DNA of 64,000 nt from Dehalobacter sp. CP (lineage in GTDB: Bacteria > Bacillota_B > Desulfitobacteriia > Desulfitobacteriales > Syntrophobotulaceae): assembly GCA_009910795.1 (NCBI GenBank), contig VMEE01000052.1:248001-312000 (forward strand), read 5' to 3'. A program made the translations under genes and the position numbers. Shown piece after piece: positions 48,911 through 57,185 of this stretch (the stretch's first letter is position 1; every line of letters starts with the position of its first letter). Below the pieces are notes generated by a model that did no database searches, was not told where the DNA came from, and worked only from the letters and a program-made list of their open reading frames with translations.

Positions 48911-51079
48911 ATGTTTAAAAGATTTACAGTCATACTTGTTTCGATGCTTATTATTGCTGCTCTTGCAGTATCTATATGCTGGGAAAATACTCAGGGTGTT
49001 GAACTATACAGTGATAATCCTGTCACAAAACCGTACAGGATTGCCCAGGATTTAGGCGGAAAATGGAATAGCTATTCAAGCTTAAAGCAGGCTTTGACCT
49101 ATGAAAATGAGGCAACGGATAGCATGATTGATGTTTTGGACCTCAACCAGGCCAAAGATTTGATTATACCTTCGAGTCAGGGGTTCGATGTTGCCGCTAA
49201 AAAATTTTCTGTTGCCGGCAAATGGAGTTACAAGACGGCTCAGCTGACTCTGGAAGGGGTAAGCGGAAAGGTTAGTGTATTCTTAAACGGCATTGATGAT
49301 GTGAATTTGATCGGTGAAGTTGAAGGAAACGGCGGCGTATATATTTTAAACTTTCCTGCCTCCAGATTTGATTTCAGCAAGGAAAACACGCTGTACCTGA
49401 AGACTGAGAAGAACAGCGTTCAGCAGAACAGAATTTTCGGCTGGTTATGGCCGGAACAAGGAAAAATTACCGGTCAGGTACGCCTGGAGGCAGTATCGGA
49501 AACGACCATTGATTTATCAAGCATAGCTGTTTCGTATGATTCAGCGAAAAAGCAAGTGAAGGCCCGCGTGAAGATCAAGCATCACGATATGCTGGAGCAA
49601 GGACCTTGGGTCTTAAACGGAGCTTTAACTGCTAATCAGCAGAAGTTCGCCGAATGTGTGCTTCCGCTGAGTACAAACGGCAAATTTGAACAAGACGCGG
49701 AGCTGATTTTTCAGGTGCCGGCTGCGCATTTCTGGAGTCCGGAAGATCCTTTTCTGTATGAGCTTAATTTGAATATAACCAATAACCGCGGAGGCTATGA
49801 CAGTCTTCAGCTTCCGGTGGGAATCCGTCAGCTGGGAACAGCAAACGGAAAATGGACAATGAACGGTACAGCCTTGGACGTCCGGGGCAAAATCATTTCC
49901 CAGGAACAGGATTACACAATTCGAAATCAGCGCCAGACGGAGGCCTTTCTGAAGAACCTTAAATCCGGCGGCTATCATGTGATCTGCTTTATGGGCTTCT
50001 TTCCTGATGAGAGCTGGCTGTATGCCGCGGACAAGCTTGGCGTGGGCGTATGGCTGGAAATGCCTGTCGGTTTCACGGCATCGTCTAAAATACCGGATCC
50101 GGCAGTCTTTGAAGATCTTGCTGCCGTTGCGGCAAAGCATCCGTCGGTATTAGCCTGGACAGTTGCCAAAGGCATTGATGATTCCACGGCTTCCTCAGAA
50201 TACCTTCAGAAGGCCGGGGATATGATTTCCGGCTTTTCGCAGTATCAACTTTCATTCCCAAAAGGTCCGGTTGATTCAAGCGTAACCGAGAATATTTTGA
50301 TCCTGTCTGAAGGATTGCATGGCGAATGGGGAAATCTGACTTATTATTCCGATAGGTCAGCTAACGTGGTGCAACCATCAGATTCCAAATGGAAAACGGA
50401 GAAAGTCGCCGTAATTTTATGGCTGATCTGTCTTGTGTTTTTGAGTGCCCAAAACTTCTTCTCGATTAAATGGAAATACCAGGAGTTGTTTAATGATTTA
50501 CCCAAAAGGGCCGTGCGCAGAGCTTTTTTTTGGTGTTGCCTGTCACTCGTGGCCCGCATGGGAACGCTCGGAGCGATTGTCGCTTCTCCGCTTTTTGATT
50601 TACCGGCCGATACCATACCGCCCTGGATTTCTTACGACTTCACCTGGCTTAAGGAAGTACAGGATCTCCCGTTCGTACTTGTCTGCATCCTTATCTCCTT
50701 CTTTTTGATTGTCTTAAGACTGCTGCAGATTGGGGTTGCAGCTTCAGCCTTCCCACAAAATCCAGGGACGTTGGGGCTGACATGCTGGATGGAAAGAAAA
50801 TACGGCTGGATTGTTCTTGTTGGCGTTGCTTTCGTGCTGACAATATACGGCATGCCTTACTATTTCCCGATTGCAACGTATATCCTTCTGTCTGTTATAT
50901 TCCTGCCTGCCAGGATCAGAGGCTCCTGGAAAGCCGGTGGGAAACACTCACGCCTGCTGATCGTTCCAGCCACAGTATTTTTTGGCATTCTGATCACGTG
51001 TTTATGGCATTACCAGGATTTTTCCTATCTGATTCAAATGGTCTTGCCCAACATCGACTTTTCTTTTCAATTATTTTAA
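48911..51079 (+). CDS. GH2-like membrane protein lacking the catalytic acid/base motif
   Basis: A 722-residue protein. N-terminal TM/signal anchor (FTVILVSMLIIAALAVSICW), then a glycoside hydrolase family 2 fold: sugar-binding jelly roll (YRIAQDLGGKWNSYSSL; VSGKVSVFLNGIDDVN), immunoglobulin-like domain ending WSPEDPFLYELNLNITNN and VGIRQLGTANGKWTMNG, and a barrel-like segment (SWLYAADKLGVGVWLEMP). Active GH2 enzymes have a Glu in HPSVxxWSLGNE; here it is HPSVLAWTVAKGID, with neither N nor E. A possible nucleophile-type ILILSEGLHGEWG is retained. The C-terminal ~220 residues form about six TM helices. Probably a sugar-sensing or structural protein rather than an enzyme; function unknown. ATG 48911 fits GAGG at 4 nt (TTG 48899 is alternative). 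Confidence 0.8.
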   Translation: MFKRFTVILVSMLIIAALAVSICWENTQGVELYSDNPVTKPYRIAQDLGGKWNSYSSLKQALTYENEATDSMIDVLDLNQAKDLIIPSSQGFDVAAKKFSVAGKWSYKTAQLTLEGVSGKVSVFLNGIDDVNLIGEVEGNGGVYILNFPASRFDFSKENTLYLKTEKNSVQQNRIFGWLWPEQGKITGQVRLEAVSETTIDLSSIAVSYDSAKKQVKARVKIKHHDMLEQGPWVLNGALTANQQKFAECVLPLSTNGKFEQDAELIFQVPAAHFWSPEDPFLYELNLNITNNRGGYDSLQLPVGIRQLGTANGKWTMNGTALDVRGKIISQEQDYTIRNQRQTEAFLKNLKSGGYHVICFMGFFPDESWLYAADKLGVGVWLEMPVGFTASSKIPDPAVFEDLAAVAAKHPSVLAWTVAKGIDDSTASSEYLQKAGDMISGFSQYQLSFPKGPVDSSVTENILILSEGLHGEWGNLTYYSDRSANVVQPSDSKWKTEKVAVILWLICLVFLSAQNFFSIKWKYQELFNDLPKRAVRRAFFWCCLSLVARMGTLGAIVASPLFDLPADTIPPWISYDFTWLKEVQDLPFVLVCILISFFLIVLRLLQIGVAASAFPQNPGTLGLTCWMERKYGWIVLVGVAFVLTIYGMPYYFPIATYILLSVIFLPARIRGSWKAGGKHSRLLIVPATVFFGILITCLWHYQDFSYLIQMVLPNIDFSFQLF

Positions 51080-51115
51080 TATCTATTTCTAAATTCTAAT
51101 GGTGGATGAATTTAT

Positions 51116-51144
51116 TTGCTTCTTATAATGAAATATTTTATAAT
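51116..51144 (+). promoter_or_regulatory. SigA-type promoter of the DUF1858 gene
   Basis: TTGCTT (51116-51121), 17-nt spacer, TATAAT (51139-51144), 32 nt before the ATG. Confidence 0.65.
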
Positions 51145-51176
51145 AGCATTGAACAACTTGTACAGGAGGAAATCGA

Positions 51177-51371
51177 ATGATCACGAAAGATATGGTTATC
51201 GGCCAGGTTCTCAGACAATACCCGCAAACTGCAGAAATTTTTGTGGCACTTGGTATGCACTGTCTAGGATGCCCGTCTGCAACAAGGGAGAGTGTTGAAG
51301 GCGCTGCGATCACGCATGGCAAAAACCCTGATGATCTGGTGGCAGAGCTTAACAAAGCCGTCGGACAGTAA
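51177..51371 (+). CDS. DUF1858 (hybrid-cluster-associated redox disulfide) protein
   Basis: A 64-residue protein: MITKDMVIGQVLRQYPQTAE, FVALGMHCLGCPSATRESVE, with CLGC as the redox-active or metal-binding Cys pair and GKNPDDLVAELN near the end. This domain accompanies hybrid-cluster proteins and iron-sulfur biology. AGGAGGAAATCG precedes the ATG. Monocistronic with promoter and terminator. Confidence 0.9.
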   Translation: MITKDMVIGQVLRQYPQTAEIFVALGMHCLGCPSATRESVEGAAITHGKNPDDLVAELNKAVGQ

Positions 51372-51408
51372 GGACTCCAAGTACCCCGATCATTCTCGCA
51401 ACAACAAG

Positions 51409-51438
51409 GCCCTGCGGTATATTCCGCAGGGCTTTTTT
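51409..51438 (+). terminator. Rho-independent terminator of the DUF1858 gene
   Basis: GCCCTGCGG pairs perfectly with CCGCAGGGC around a short loop, then TTTTTT. Confidence 0.92.
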
Positions 51439-51568
51439 AGTGTATCATAAAAGTGTAAGCATTTTTGATAGAAATAAGAGCAGGTGAGGTTGCCGCCAAA
51501 GGTTTGGCGCCGATTAAGTTTTCCTTATCCGGTATTAACTTCAGGAGTTTGAGTGAAGGAGTGGAAGG

Positions 51569-52828
51569 ATGTACGGTCTTGTTTTGGAAGGCGGAGGTGC
51601 AAAAGGCGCCTATCAGATCGGAGCCTGTAAGGCGATGCGGGAATTGGGCATAAACTACGGGGCAGTGGCCGGTACGTCCATCGGGGCGCTGAATGGAGCG
51701 ATGATTGTTCAGGGCGAACTGGATAAAGCGTATGAGCTGTGGTATGAGATGTCTCCCTCGAAGGTATTTGATATTGAAGAAGTACGGCTGGAAGAACTTA
51801 AAAAGTTGGACATATCTCATGACGGACTGCTTTACTATATGAAAAAGGCCAAGGAAATTGCCTCCAGCAAAGGCCTGGATATCACATTTATCAAAAAACT
51901 GCTTCAGGAAATCGTGGATGAAGACAAGCTTAGAGAATCCAAAATGTTGTTCGGATTTACGACGGTTTCCCTGTCGGATATGAAACCCGTGGAATTTTTT
52001 CTGGAGGATGTCCCCAAAGGCAAAGTTGTAGAGTATTTACTGGCGAGCTCAAACCTTCCTGCTTTTCAGCAAGAAAAAATTGACGGAAAACACTATCTTG
52101 ACGGCGGTTTTTATGACAATCTGCCTTTAAACATGCTGGTGAGCAAAGGTTTCAAAGAGATCATTGCGATCAGGACCAACGCGCTGGGCCGTCGCAGAAA
52201 GCTTGCGGACAGGGAGGTTCATGTTCAATATATTTCTCCCGCCGAGACGCTTGGCAGTATCCTGGATTTCAGCAATGAACAGGCCAGATATCATCTTAAA
52301 CTTGGTTATTACGATGTTATAAGGCAGTTCAGGCGTCTGAAAGGCCAAAAGTATTATATCGAACCAACAGGGGATGAGGACTTTTTTATTCGCATGATGC
52401 TGTCTCTCGGTGAGAAAAAAATTTTGGCGTTGGGAGAAAAGCTGGGCTTTAAAGGCATTCCTTACAGGAGGATGCTTTATGAATATATTATACCGAAGAT
52501 TGCTGCTTTGCTTGATGTGAAAAAAGAAACAAGTTATGAGGAAATGGTAATTGCTCTTTTGGAATTTATTGCACTGGAACAGGATATCTATAGGTTTCGA
52601 GTCTATTCGTTTCAGGATTTTCTGGAATTGGTCAGTATGAATTTACGGGAAGTGAAAACAAAGAGCAGCGGGGAAGCCTTCGCCCTGCCTGCTTTCGTGA
52701 AGCAAAGCGGCGTTCTGCCCAAGATGGTGAAAAATCTGATTCTGCGGGAACTGATTCGTGAGCTTTTTCAAGAACAGAATTTTGCTGCTGCAATCCTGCC
52801 AAATAAAAATTCGCAGGACATTACCTAA
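51569..52828 (+). CDS. Patatin-like phospholipase
   Basis: A 419-residue hydrolase. It begins MYGLVLEGGGAKGAYQIGAC (glycine-rich oxyanion loop), has the nucleophile elbow GTSIGALNGA (Ser near residue 37) and the catalytic Asp motif DGGFYDNLP near 180. The C-terminal ~200 residues form an uncharacterised helical extension. Patatins hydrolyse membrane acyl chains; the physiological substrate is unknown. Weak ribosome site (GAAGGAGTGGAAGG) before ATG 51569. Monocistronic. Confidence 0.9.
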   Translation: MYGLVLEGGGAKGAYQIGACKAMRELGINYGAVAGTSIGALNGAMIVQGELDKAYELWYEMSPSKVFDIEEVRLEELKKLDISHDGLLYYMKKAKEIASSKGLDITFIKKLLQEIVDEDKLRESKMLFGFTTVSLSDMKPVEFFLEDVPKGKVVEYLLASSNLPAFQQEKIDGKHYLDGGFYDNLPLNMLVSKGFKEIIAIRTNALGRRRKLADREVHVQYISPAETLGSILDFSNEQARYHLKLGYYDVIRQFRRLKGQKYYIEPTGDEDFFIRMMLSLGEKKILALGEKLGFKGIPYRRMLYEYIIPKIAALLDVKKETSYEEMVIALLEFIALEQDIYRFRVYSFQDFLELVSMNLREVKTKSSGEAFALPAFVKQSGVLPKMVKNLILRELIRELFQEQNFAAAILPNKNSQDIT

Positions 52829-52877
52829 TCATTACGTTTGGATTTTTTTGGTTAGCGGATTAAGGAAAACATAAAAG

Positions 52878-52903
52878 ATAGGGACTAAATTCCTATTTTT
52901 TTT
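52878..52903 (+). terminator. Probable terminator of the patatin gene
   Basis: ATAGG and CCTAT (52878-52896) form a short stem followed by a run of T's. Stem is weak, so it may not be fully efficient. Confidence 0.55.
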
Positions 52904-52949
52904 GTTTTCTTTTTTTTGCAGCAGGAATTCTCAAAAAAATAGAGAATAT

Positions 52950-52994
52950 GTGGGGTATAGTGGGTTGAAGTGGTAAGTAAGTGGTGCCTGGTGG
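52950..52994 (+). promoter_or_regulatory. MraZ operator: five phased GTGG repeats
   Basis: GTGG occurs at 52950, 52960, 52970, 52981 and 52991, i.e. at 10, 10, 11 and 10 bp spacing, ending 10 bp before the mraZ ATG. MraZ binds direct TGGG/GTGG-type repeats with ~10-bp period upstream of its own operon in E. coli and other bacteria. Five phased copies is more than the usual three or four. Confidence 0.75.
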
Positions 52995-53004
52995 GGTGAA
53001 GATT

Positions 53005-53442
53005 ATGTTCATGGGGGAATTTCTCCATACGATAGACAATAAAGGCCGTCTGATCATACCGGCAAAGTTCAGAGAGCTTCTTGGCAATAAGTCGTTTATT
53101 ACCAAGGGGATGGAAGACTGTCTTTTTCTTTACCCTGAAAACGGATGGTTTGATTTTGTGGAGAAGCTGAAACAGCTTCCTGTATCGCAAACCAGAGCCC
53201 GTGAATTTACCCGCTTGTTCTTTTCCAGCGCTGCCGAGTGCGAATTTGATAAACAGGGGAGGATCTTGGTACCTGCGAATTTACGGGAGCGTGCTTTTTT
53301 GGAAAAAGATGTCGTTGTTGTCGGTGTCATGGATAGAATCGAGGTCTGGGATTCCTTGAAATGGAGAGAATACAGCACCAACGCAGCCAAAAATTATGAA
53401 GATGATGCTGAGTCCCTTGCTGCAATGGGTTTAATGATATAG
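53005..53442 (+). CDS. mraZ: Transcriptional regulator MraZ
   Basis: A 145-residue protein with two SpoVT/AbrB-like MraZ domains: MFMGEFLHTIDNKGRLIIPA and FKQGRILVPANLRE-type repeat (FDKQGRILVPANLRERAF), with the DxxGR and AxxRE motifs. It represses and tunes the division/cell wall cluster. ATG 53005 fits the family start and GGGGTGAAG at 5 nt; an upstream GTG at 52981 lies in the operator. Confidence 0.95.
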   Translation: MFMGEFLHTIDNKGRLIIPAKFRELLGNKSFITKGMEDCLFLYPENGWFDFVEKLKQLPVSQTRAREFTRLFFSSAAECEFDKQGRILVPANLRERAFLEKDVVVVGVMDRIEVWDSLKWREYSTNAAKNYEDDAESLAAMGLMI

Positions 53443-53517
53443 AGAATACACCATTGTACATAGGCTGAACAAAAAGTGGGTACGCTTGCGATAAAGCAAA
53501 GAAAGGAATGGCCCTAA

Positions 53518-54456
53518 GTGGTTTTTGAACACCAAAGCGTCCTGCTGCAAGAGACAATTGAAATGCTGTTTACAGACCCTGACGGGCTATACGTGGACTG
53601 TACGCTGGGGGGAGCCGGACACTCGGCACTGCTGCTCCAGCGGTTGAGTGCTTCGGGCAGGCTGGTATGTTTTGATCAGGATGAAATTGCTGTTGCCAAT
53701 GCCCGCATGAAGTTTGCCAATGACCCAAGAGTCACTGTTTTTCAAAAGAACTTTGTGGAACTTGAGGATACGATCCGAACGAATAGCTTATTGCCGGCAG
53801 CGGGGATCATGTATGATTTAGGGGTTTCGTCGCCCCAACTGGATGAAGCGGAAAGAGGCTTCAGCTATATGCAGGATGCAACGCTCGACATGCGCATGGA
53901 CCGCAGAAAACCGCTTACTGCCGAAGAAATCGTCAACAGCTGGAGTGTGGAAGACCTGACCGGAATTATCCGGGATTACGGAGAAGAAAAATGGGCGCTG
54001 AGGATTGCAAAGTTTATTGGCGAAGCCCGAATTCACGATAGAATCAGAACAACAGGGCAACTTGTTGAAATCATAAAGAATGCGGTCCCTGCTGCAGCGC
54101 GCAGAGAAGGACCTCATCCTGCCAAGCGCACTTTTCAGGCTTTAAGGATTGCTGTGAATAAAGAACTTGAGGTACTGGAAGAAACATTGGATCAGGCTCT
54201 GCGGTGCCTGCAGGATGGCGGAAGAATAGCCGTCATTACCTTTCATTCTTTGGAAGACAGAATTGTTAAAAACAAATTTCAGTCCTGGATGGGCAAATGT
54301 ACATGCCCTCCTTCTCTTCCGGTTTGTTGCTGCGGTGCAAAGCCCCTGGCGAGGCTGGTCAATAAAAAACCGATTGTTCCATCCAGGGAAGAGGAAAATG
54401 ATAATCCCAGATCGCGGAGCGCCAAGCTTCGTACTGCTGAGAAACTTAAGGTCTAA
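53518..54456 (+). CDS. rsmH: 16S rRNA (cytosine-1402-N4) methyltransferase RsmH
   Basis: A 312-residue SAM methyltransferase starting GTG 53518: MVFEHQSVLLQETIEMLF, YVDCTLGGAGHSALLL (SAM motif), GIMYDLGVSSPQLDEAERGF, and LDMRMDRRKPLTAEEIVNSW, and HPAKRTFQALRIAVNKELE plus RIAVITFHSLEDRIVKNKFQ. It methylates C1402 of 16S rRNA and is by tradition in the dcw cluster (mraW). A weak ribosome site (AAAGGAATGG). Confidence 0.96.
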   Translation: MVFEHQSVLLQETIEMLFTDPDGLYVDCTLGGAGHSALLLQRLSASGRLVCFDQDEIAVANARMKFANDPRVTVFQKNFVELEDTIRTNSLLPAAGIMYDLGVSSPQLDEAERGFSYMQDATLDMRMDRRKPLTAEEIVNSWSVEDLTGIIRDYGEEKWALRIAKFIGEARIHDRIRTTGQLVEIIKNAVPAAARREGPHPAKRTFQALRIAVNKELEVLEETLDQALRCLQDGGRIAVITFHSLEDRIVKNKFQSWMGKCTCPPSLPVCCCGAKPLARLVNKKPIVPSREEENDNPRSRSAKLRTAEKLKV

Positions 54457-54477
54457 ATAGGGGGGGAGAAGAATACG

Positions 54478-55002
54478 ATGTTAACAGCACAGAGAAAACT
54501 ACAATTCAATGAATCCTTTGCCTATCAGGAATATGATCAAATCCTTGATAAAGGCAAGCCAAAGGCCAAAAAAGCCGCCCCGTCCAAAAAGACCTCTCAG
54601 ATGCTGAAGTACCGGGCCATAGCGCTTTTGGTCATGTTGGGGATCATTGGAATGTTCGGTCTGATTGGGGCCAAAACAGTACATATCACCGTGGTCAAAG
54701 CTGCGGAAATCAAAGCCCTGCAAAAAGAAATTCAGACCCTGAACGTAGAAAATGATCTGTTGCAGGTTGAAGTCGACAAGCTCAGCTCCGTTTCCAGAAT
54801 TGAAAAGGTTGCCCTGGCGATGGGTATGGAGAAGCCGGAAGGAACGATCTATATCGCCAGCAGCCTGATCCAGCCTGAGAGTACAGCAGAGGTTGACCAA
54901 ACTCAGAAGACTGCGGCGGTGCCGGATGAAGGCAAAGCCAATTCTATATTTGAAAATGTATTCAGCATATTTTCTAGTTTTTTTGCTTCAACCCAAAGAT
55001 AG
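54478..55002 (+). CDS. ftsL: Cell division protein FtsL-like
   Basis: A 174-residue bitopic protein: Lys-rich cytoplasmic region, TM helix at about 50-68 (AIALLVMLGIIGMFGLIGAK), then a leucine-zipper coiled coil (EIKALQKEIQTLNVENDLLQ) and EKVALAMGMEKPEGTIYIAS. This is the FtsL/DivIC architecture. Position between rsmH and a PBP matches FtsL. GGGGGGAGAAGAATACG precedes the ATG. Confidence 0.88.
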   Translation: MLTAQRKLQFNESFAYQEYDQILDKGKPKAKKAAPSKKTSQMLKYRAIALLVMLGIIGMFGLIGAKTVHITVVKAAEIKALQKEIQTLNVENDLLQVEVDKLSSVSRIEKVALAMGMEKPEGTIYIASSLIQPESTAEVDQTQKTAAVPDEGKANSIFENVFSIFSSFFASTQR

Positions 55003-55049
55003 CGTCGCCTGAGTTTAATCTACCTCTGCTCAAAAGGGGTAGATTTTCT

Positions 55050-57107
55050 ATGGTGCAATACATCAAGACGCGTAAAAGAATTCTCTTGTTATTTGGGCTA
55101 TGCAGCCTTTTCCTGCTGATTCTGATTATCCGGCTCGCGTTTGTTCAGCTGCGGGACGGCCCTTTCCTAAAAGACCTGGCGGATGCCGAGCATTACCGCG
55201 GTGTTCCGGTCGCAGCTAAAAGAGGCAATATTGAAGACTGCAACGGCAATATCCTAGCGATGAGTGTCAGTGCCCAGACAGTCTATGCGATTCCGGCCGA
55301 AGTCAGAAAATCCAAGCGGCAGGATGAAATAGCGGCCGGACTTGCCGCTATTCTGGACACGGACCAAGGACAGGTTCTGCAAAAAATTACGAAACGGACT
55401 TCCGTCGAGTATGTCAAAAAGAAAGTATCTGCGGAAGTTGCAGCAGAGATCACCAGGGAAAATTTCCCGGGTATCGGTATTATCGAAGACAGTACACGGT
55501 TTTATCCGAATGGCTCATTGGCGGCACATATTTTAGGTTTTACCGGAATTGACAGTCAGGGGCTGGAAGGAATTGAATACTCCAGGGATGAAGAACTTAC
55601 AGGAACATCCGGCAGCATCCTTACCGAATACGGAGCAAACGGCATAAAAATTCCCGGAGGCCAGCATGAATTTATCCAGCCGGTTCAGGGAAATACAGTA
55701 AAACTCACCATTGACAAAAACATCCAGGCTTTTGCCGAAAGAGAGCTGGCCAAACTGATGGCTGGCCAAGGTGTCAACATGGAAGGCAAAGTCCCAAAGA
55801 GTGCCTCTATTCTTGTTATGGAGCCTTCAACAGGACGAATGCTGGCGATCGCTTCTGCACCCACTTATGATCCGAATAACTACCAAGCGTCCAATGCGTC
55901 GACCCGGCGAAATATTGCGATCCAAAATGGCTATGAACCAGGGTCAACCTTTAAGATCATTACACTCGCAGCAGCGATTGAAGAGGATGACTATAACCCG
56001 AAAGAAAGGTTTACAGATCCCGGTTATGCAACAATCTTAAACAAAAAGATCCGTTGTTGGAAAGCTGGCGGACATGGAACCCAAACCATGGTGGAAGTTG
56101 TCGAGAACTCCTGCAACCCGGGATTCATTATGCTGGGGCAGCGCCTCGGGATGGATAAGTTCTATCAATATCTGACGGCGTTCGGTTTTGGGCAGAAGAC
56201 AGGGATTGAAATGTCTGGAGAGGCGAAAGGTATCCTGGCCAAAAAGAAGAAGGCAACAGCATTGGATCTGGCCACGATGTCCATTGGCCAAACCAATAAT
56301 GTTACCCCTATTCAGCTCCTGACAGCAGTTTCAGCGGTTGCCAACGGTGGTACACTGCTTGAGCCCCAGTTGGTTCAGGAAATTACAGTACCGACAGGTG
56401 AAGTACTTGTCCCGTTTGCGAAGAAGACGGTGCGGCGGGTCATCAGTGAGGATACGGCTAAGCTCGAGCGTGAAATCCTGGAGTCTGTCGTCACCAATGG
56501 CACGGGCAGAAGGACCTTTCTTCCCGGCTACCGGGTAGCCGGGAAAACCGGCACAGCCCAGAAAGTCGGCAGCGGCGGCTATATTCAGGGGGAATATGTT
56601 GCTTCTTTTATCGGGTTTGCACCGGCAGATCATCCACGTCTGGCAATTCTGGTCATTATTGATGGTGTCCCGTTCTACGGCGGGGTTGTGGCAGCCCCGG
56701 TATTCTCGAGTGTTATGCTTGATTCCCTGAAATATCTTGGTGTCCAGCCTGATCTGAATGCTCCGCTCACTCCGGGAGAACCGCTTTATGGTGTGGAGTT
56801 CCCCGCTGTCAAAGAAGCCGCCACTGTACCTTCCGTTCTGGGATATACTTCAGCTGAGGCCCAAGCTGCCCTGAAAAAGCAGGGATTTAACGTGAAAGTG
56901 AAAGGCAGTGGTGCGGTCGTAGTTGACCAGATCCCGCATGGAGACGCAGAGGTCGAAAAAGGTTCGACGGTGCTGCTTTATTTTGGAACCGAAACAGGCA
57001 AAGAAACCTTGGCTCCATGGCTCGAAGTGGGTGACCCGGATGTGGAAGCGATTGAAAACCTGGGAGAGCGGATCCCGATCAGCCTGAATCCTGACCTGGC
57101 CGAATAA
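55050..57107 (+). CDS. spoVD: Class B penicillin-binding protein with PASTA domain (SpoVD/FtsI type)
   Basis: A 685-residue transpeptidase. N-terminal TM (LLLFGLCSLFLLILIIRLAF), PBP dimer domain (VAAKRGNIEDCNGNILAMSV), transpeptidase SxxK in PGSTFKIITLA (Ser near 297), SxN in ENSCNPG and KTGTAQKV near 497. The PASTA domain at about 590-650 (VPSVLGYTSAEAQAALKKQG) marks SpoVD-type. Whether it serves vegetative septation or the spore cortex cannot be told from sequence; it sits between ftsL and murE as in B. subtilis. Confidence 0.92.
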   Translation: MVQYIKTRKRILLLFGLCSLFLLILIIRLAFVQLRDGPFLKDLADAEHYRGVPVAAKRGNIEDCNGNILAMSVSAQTVYAIPAEVRKSKRQDEIAAGLAAILDTDQGQVLQKITKRTSVEYVKKKVSAEVAAEITRENFPGIGIIEDSTRFYPNGSLAAHILGFTGIDSQGLEGIEYSRDEELTGTSGSILTEYGANGIKIPGGQHEFIQPVQGNTVKLTIDKNIQAFAERELAKLMAGQGVNMEGKVPKSASILVMEPSTGRMLAIASAPTYDPNNYQASNASTRRNIAIQNGYEPGSTFKIITLAAAIEEDDYNPKERFTDPGYATILNKKIRCWKAGGHGTQTMVEVVENSCNPGFIMLGQRLGMDKFYQYLTAFGFGQKTGIEMSGEAKGILAKKKKATALDLATMSIGQTNNVTPIQLLTAVSAVANGGTLLEPQLVQEITVPTGEVLVPFAKKTVRRVISEDTAKLEREILESVVTNGTGRRTFLPGYRVAGKTGTAQKVGSGGYIQGEYVASFIGFAPADHPRLAILVIIDGVPFYGGVVAAPVFSSVMLDSLKYLGVQPDLNAPLTPGEPLYGVEFPAVKEAATVPSVLGYTSAEAQAALKKQGFNVKVKGSGAVVVDQIPHGDAEVEKGSTVLLYFGTETGKETLAPWLEVGDPDVEAIENLGERIPISLNPDLAE

Positions 57108-57185
57108 AGACGATATGTCATAATCAGGATGGAGTTAGAAAAAAAAGCATGATTGTGGTAAGATAGCTGAGAAGAGGTGTAGCTC

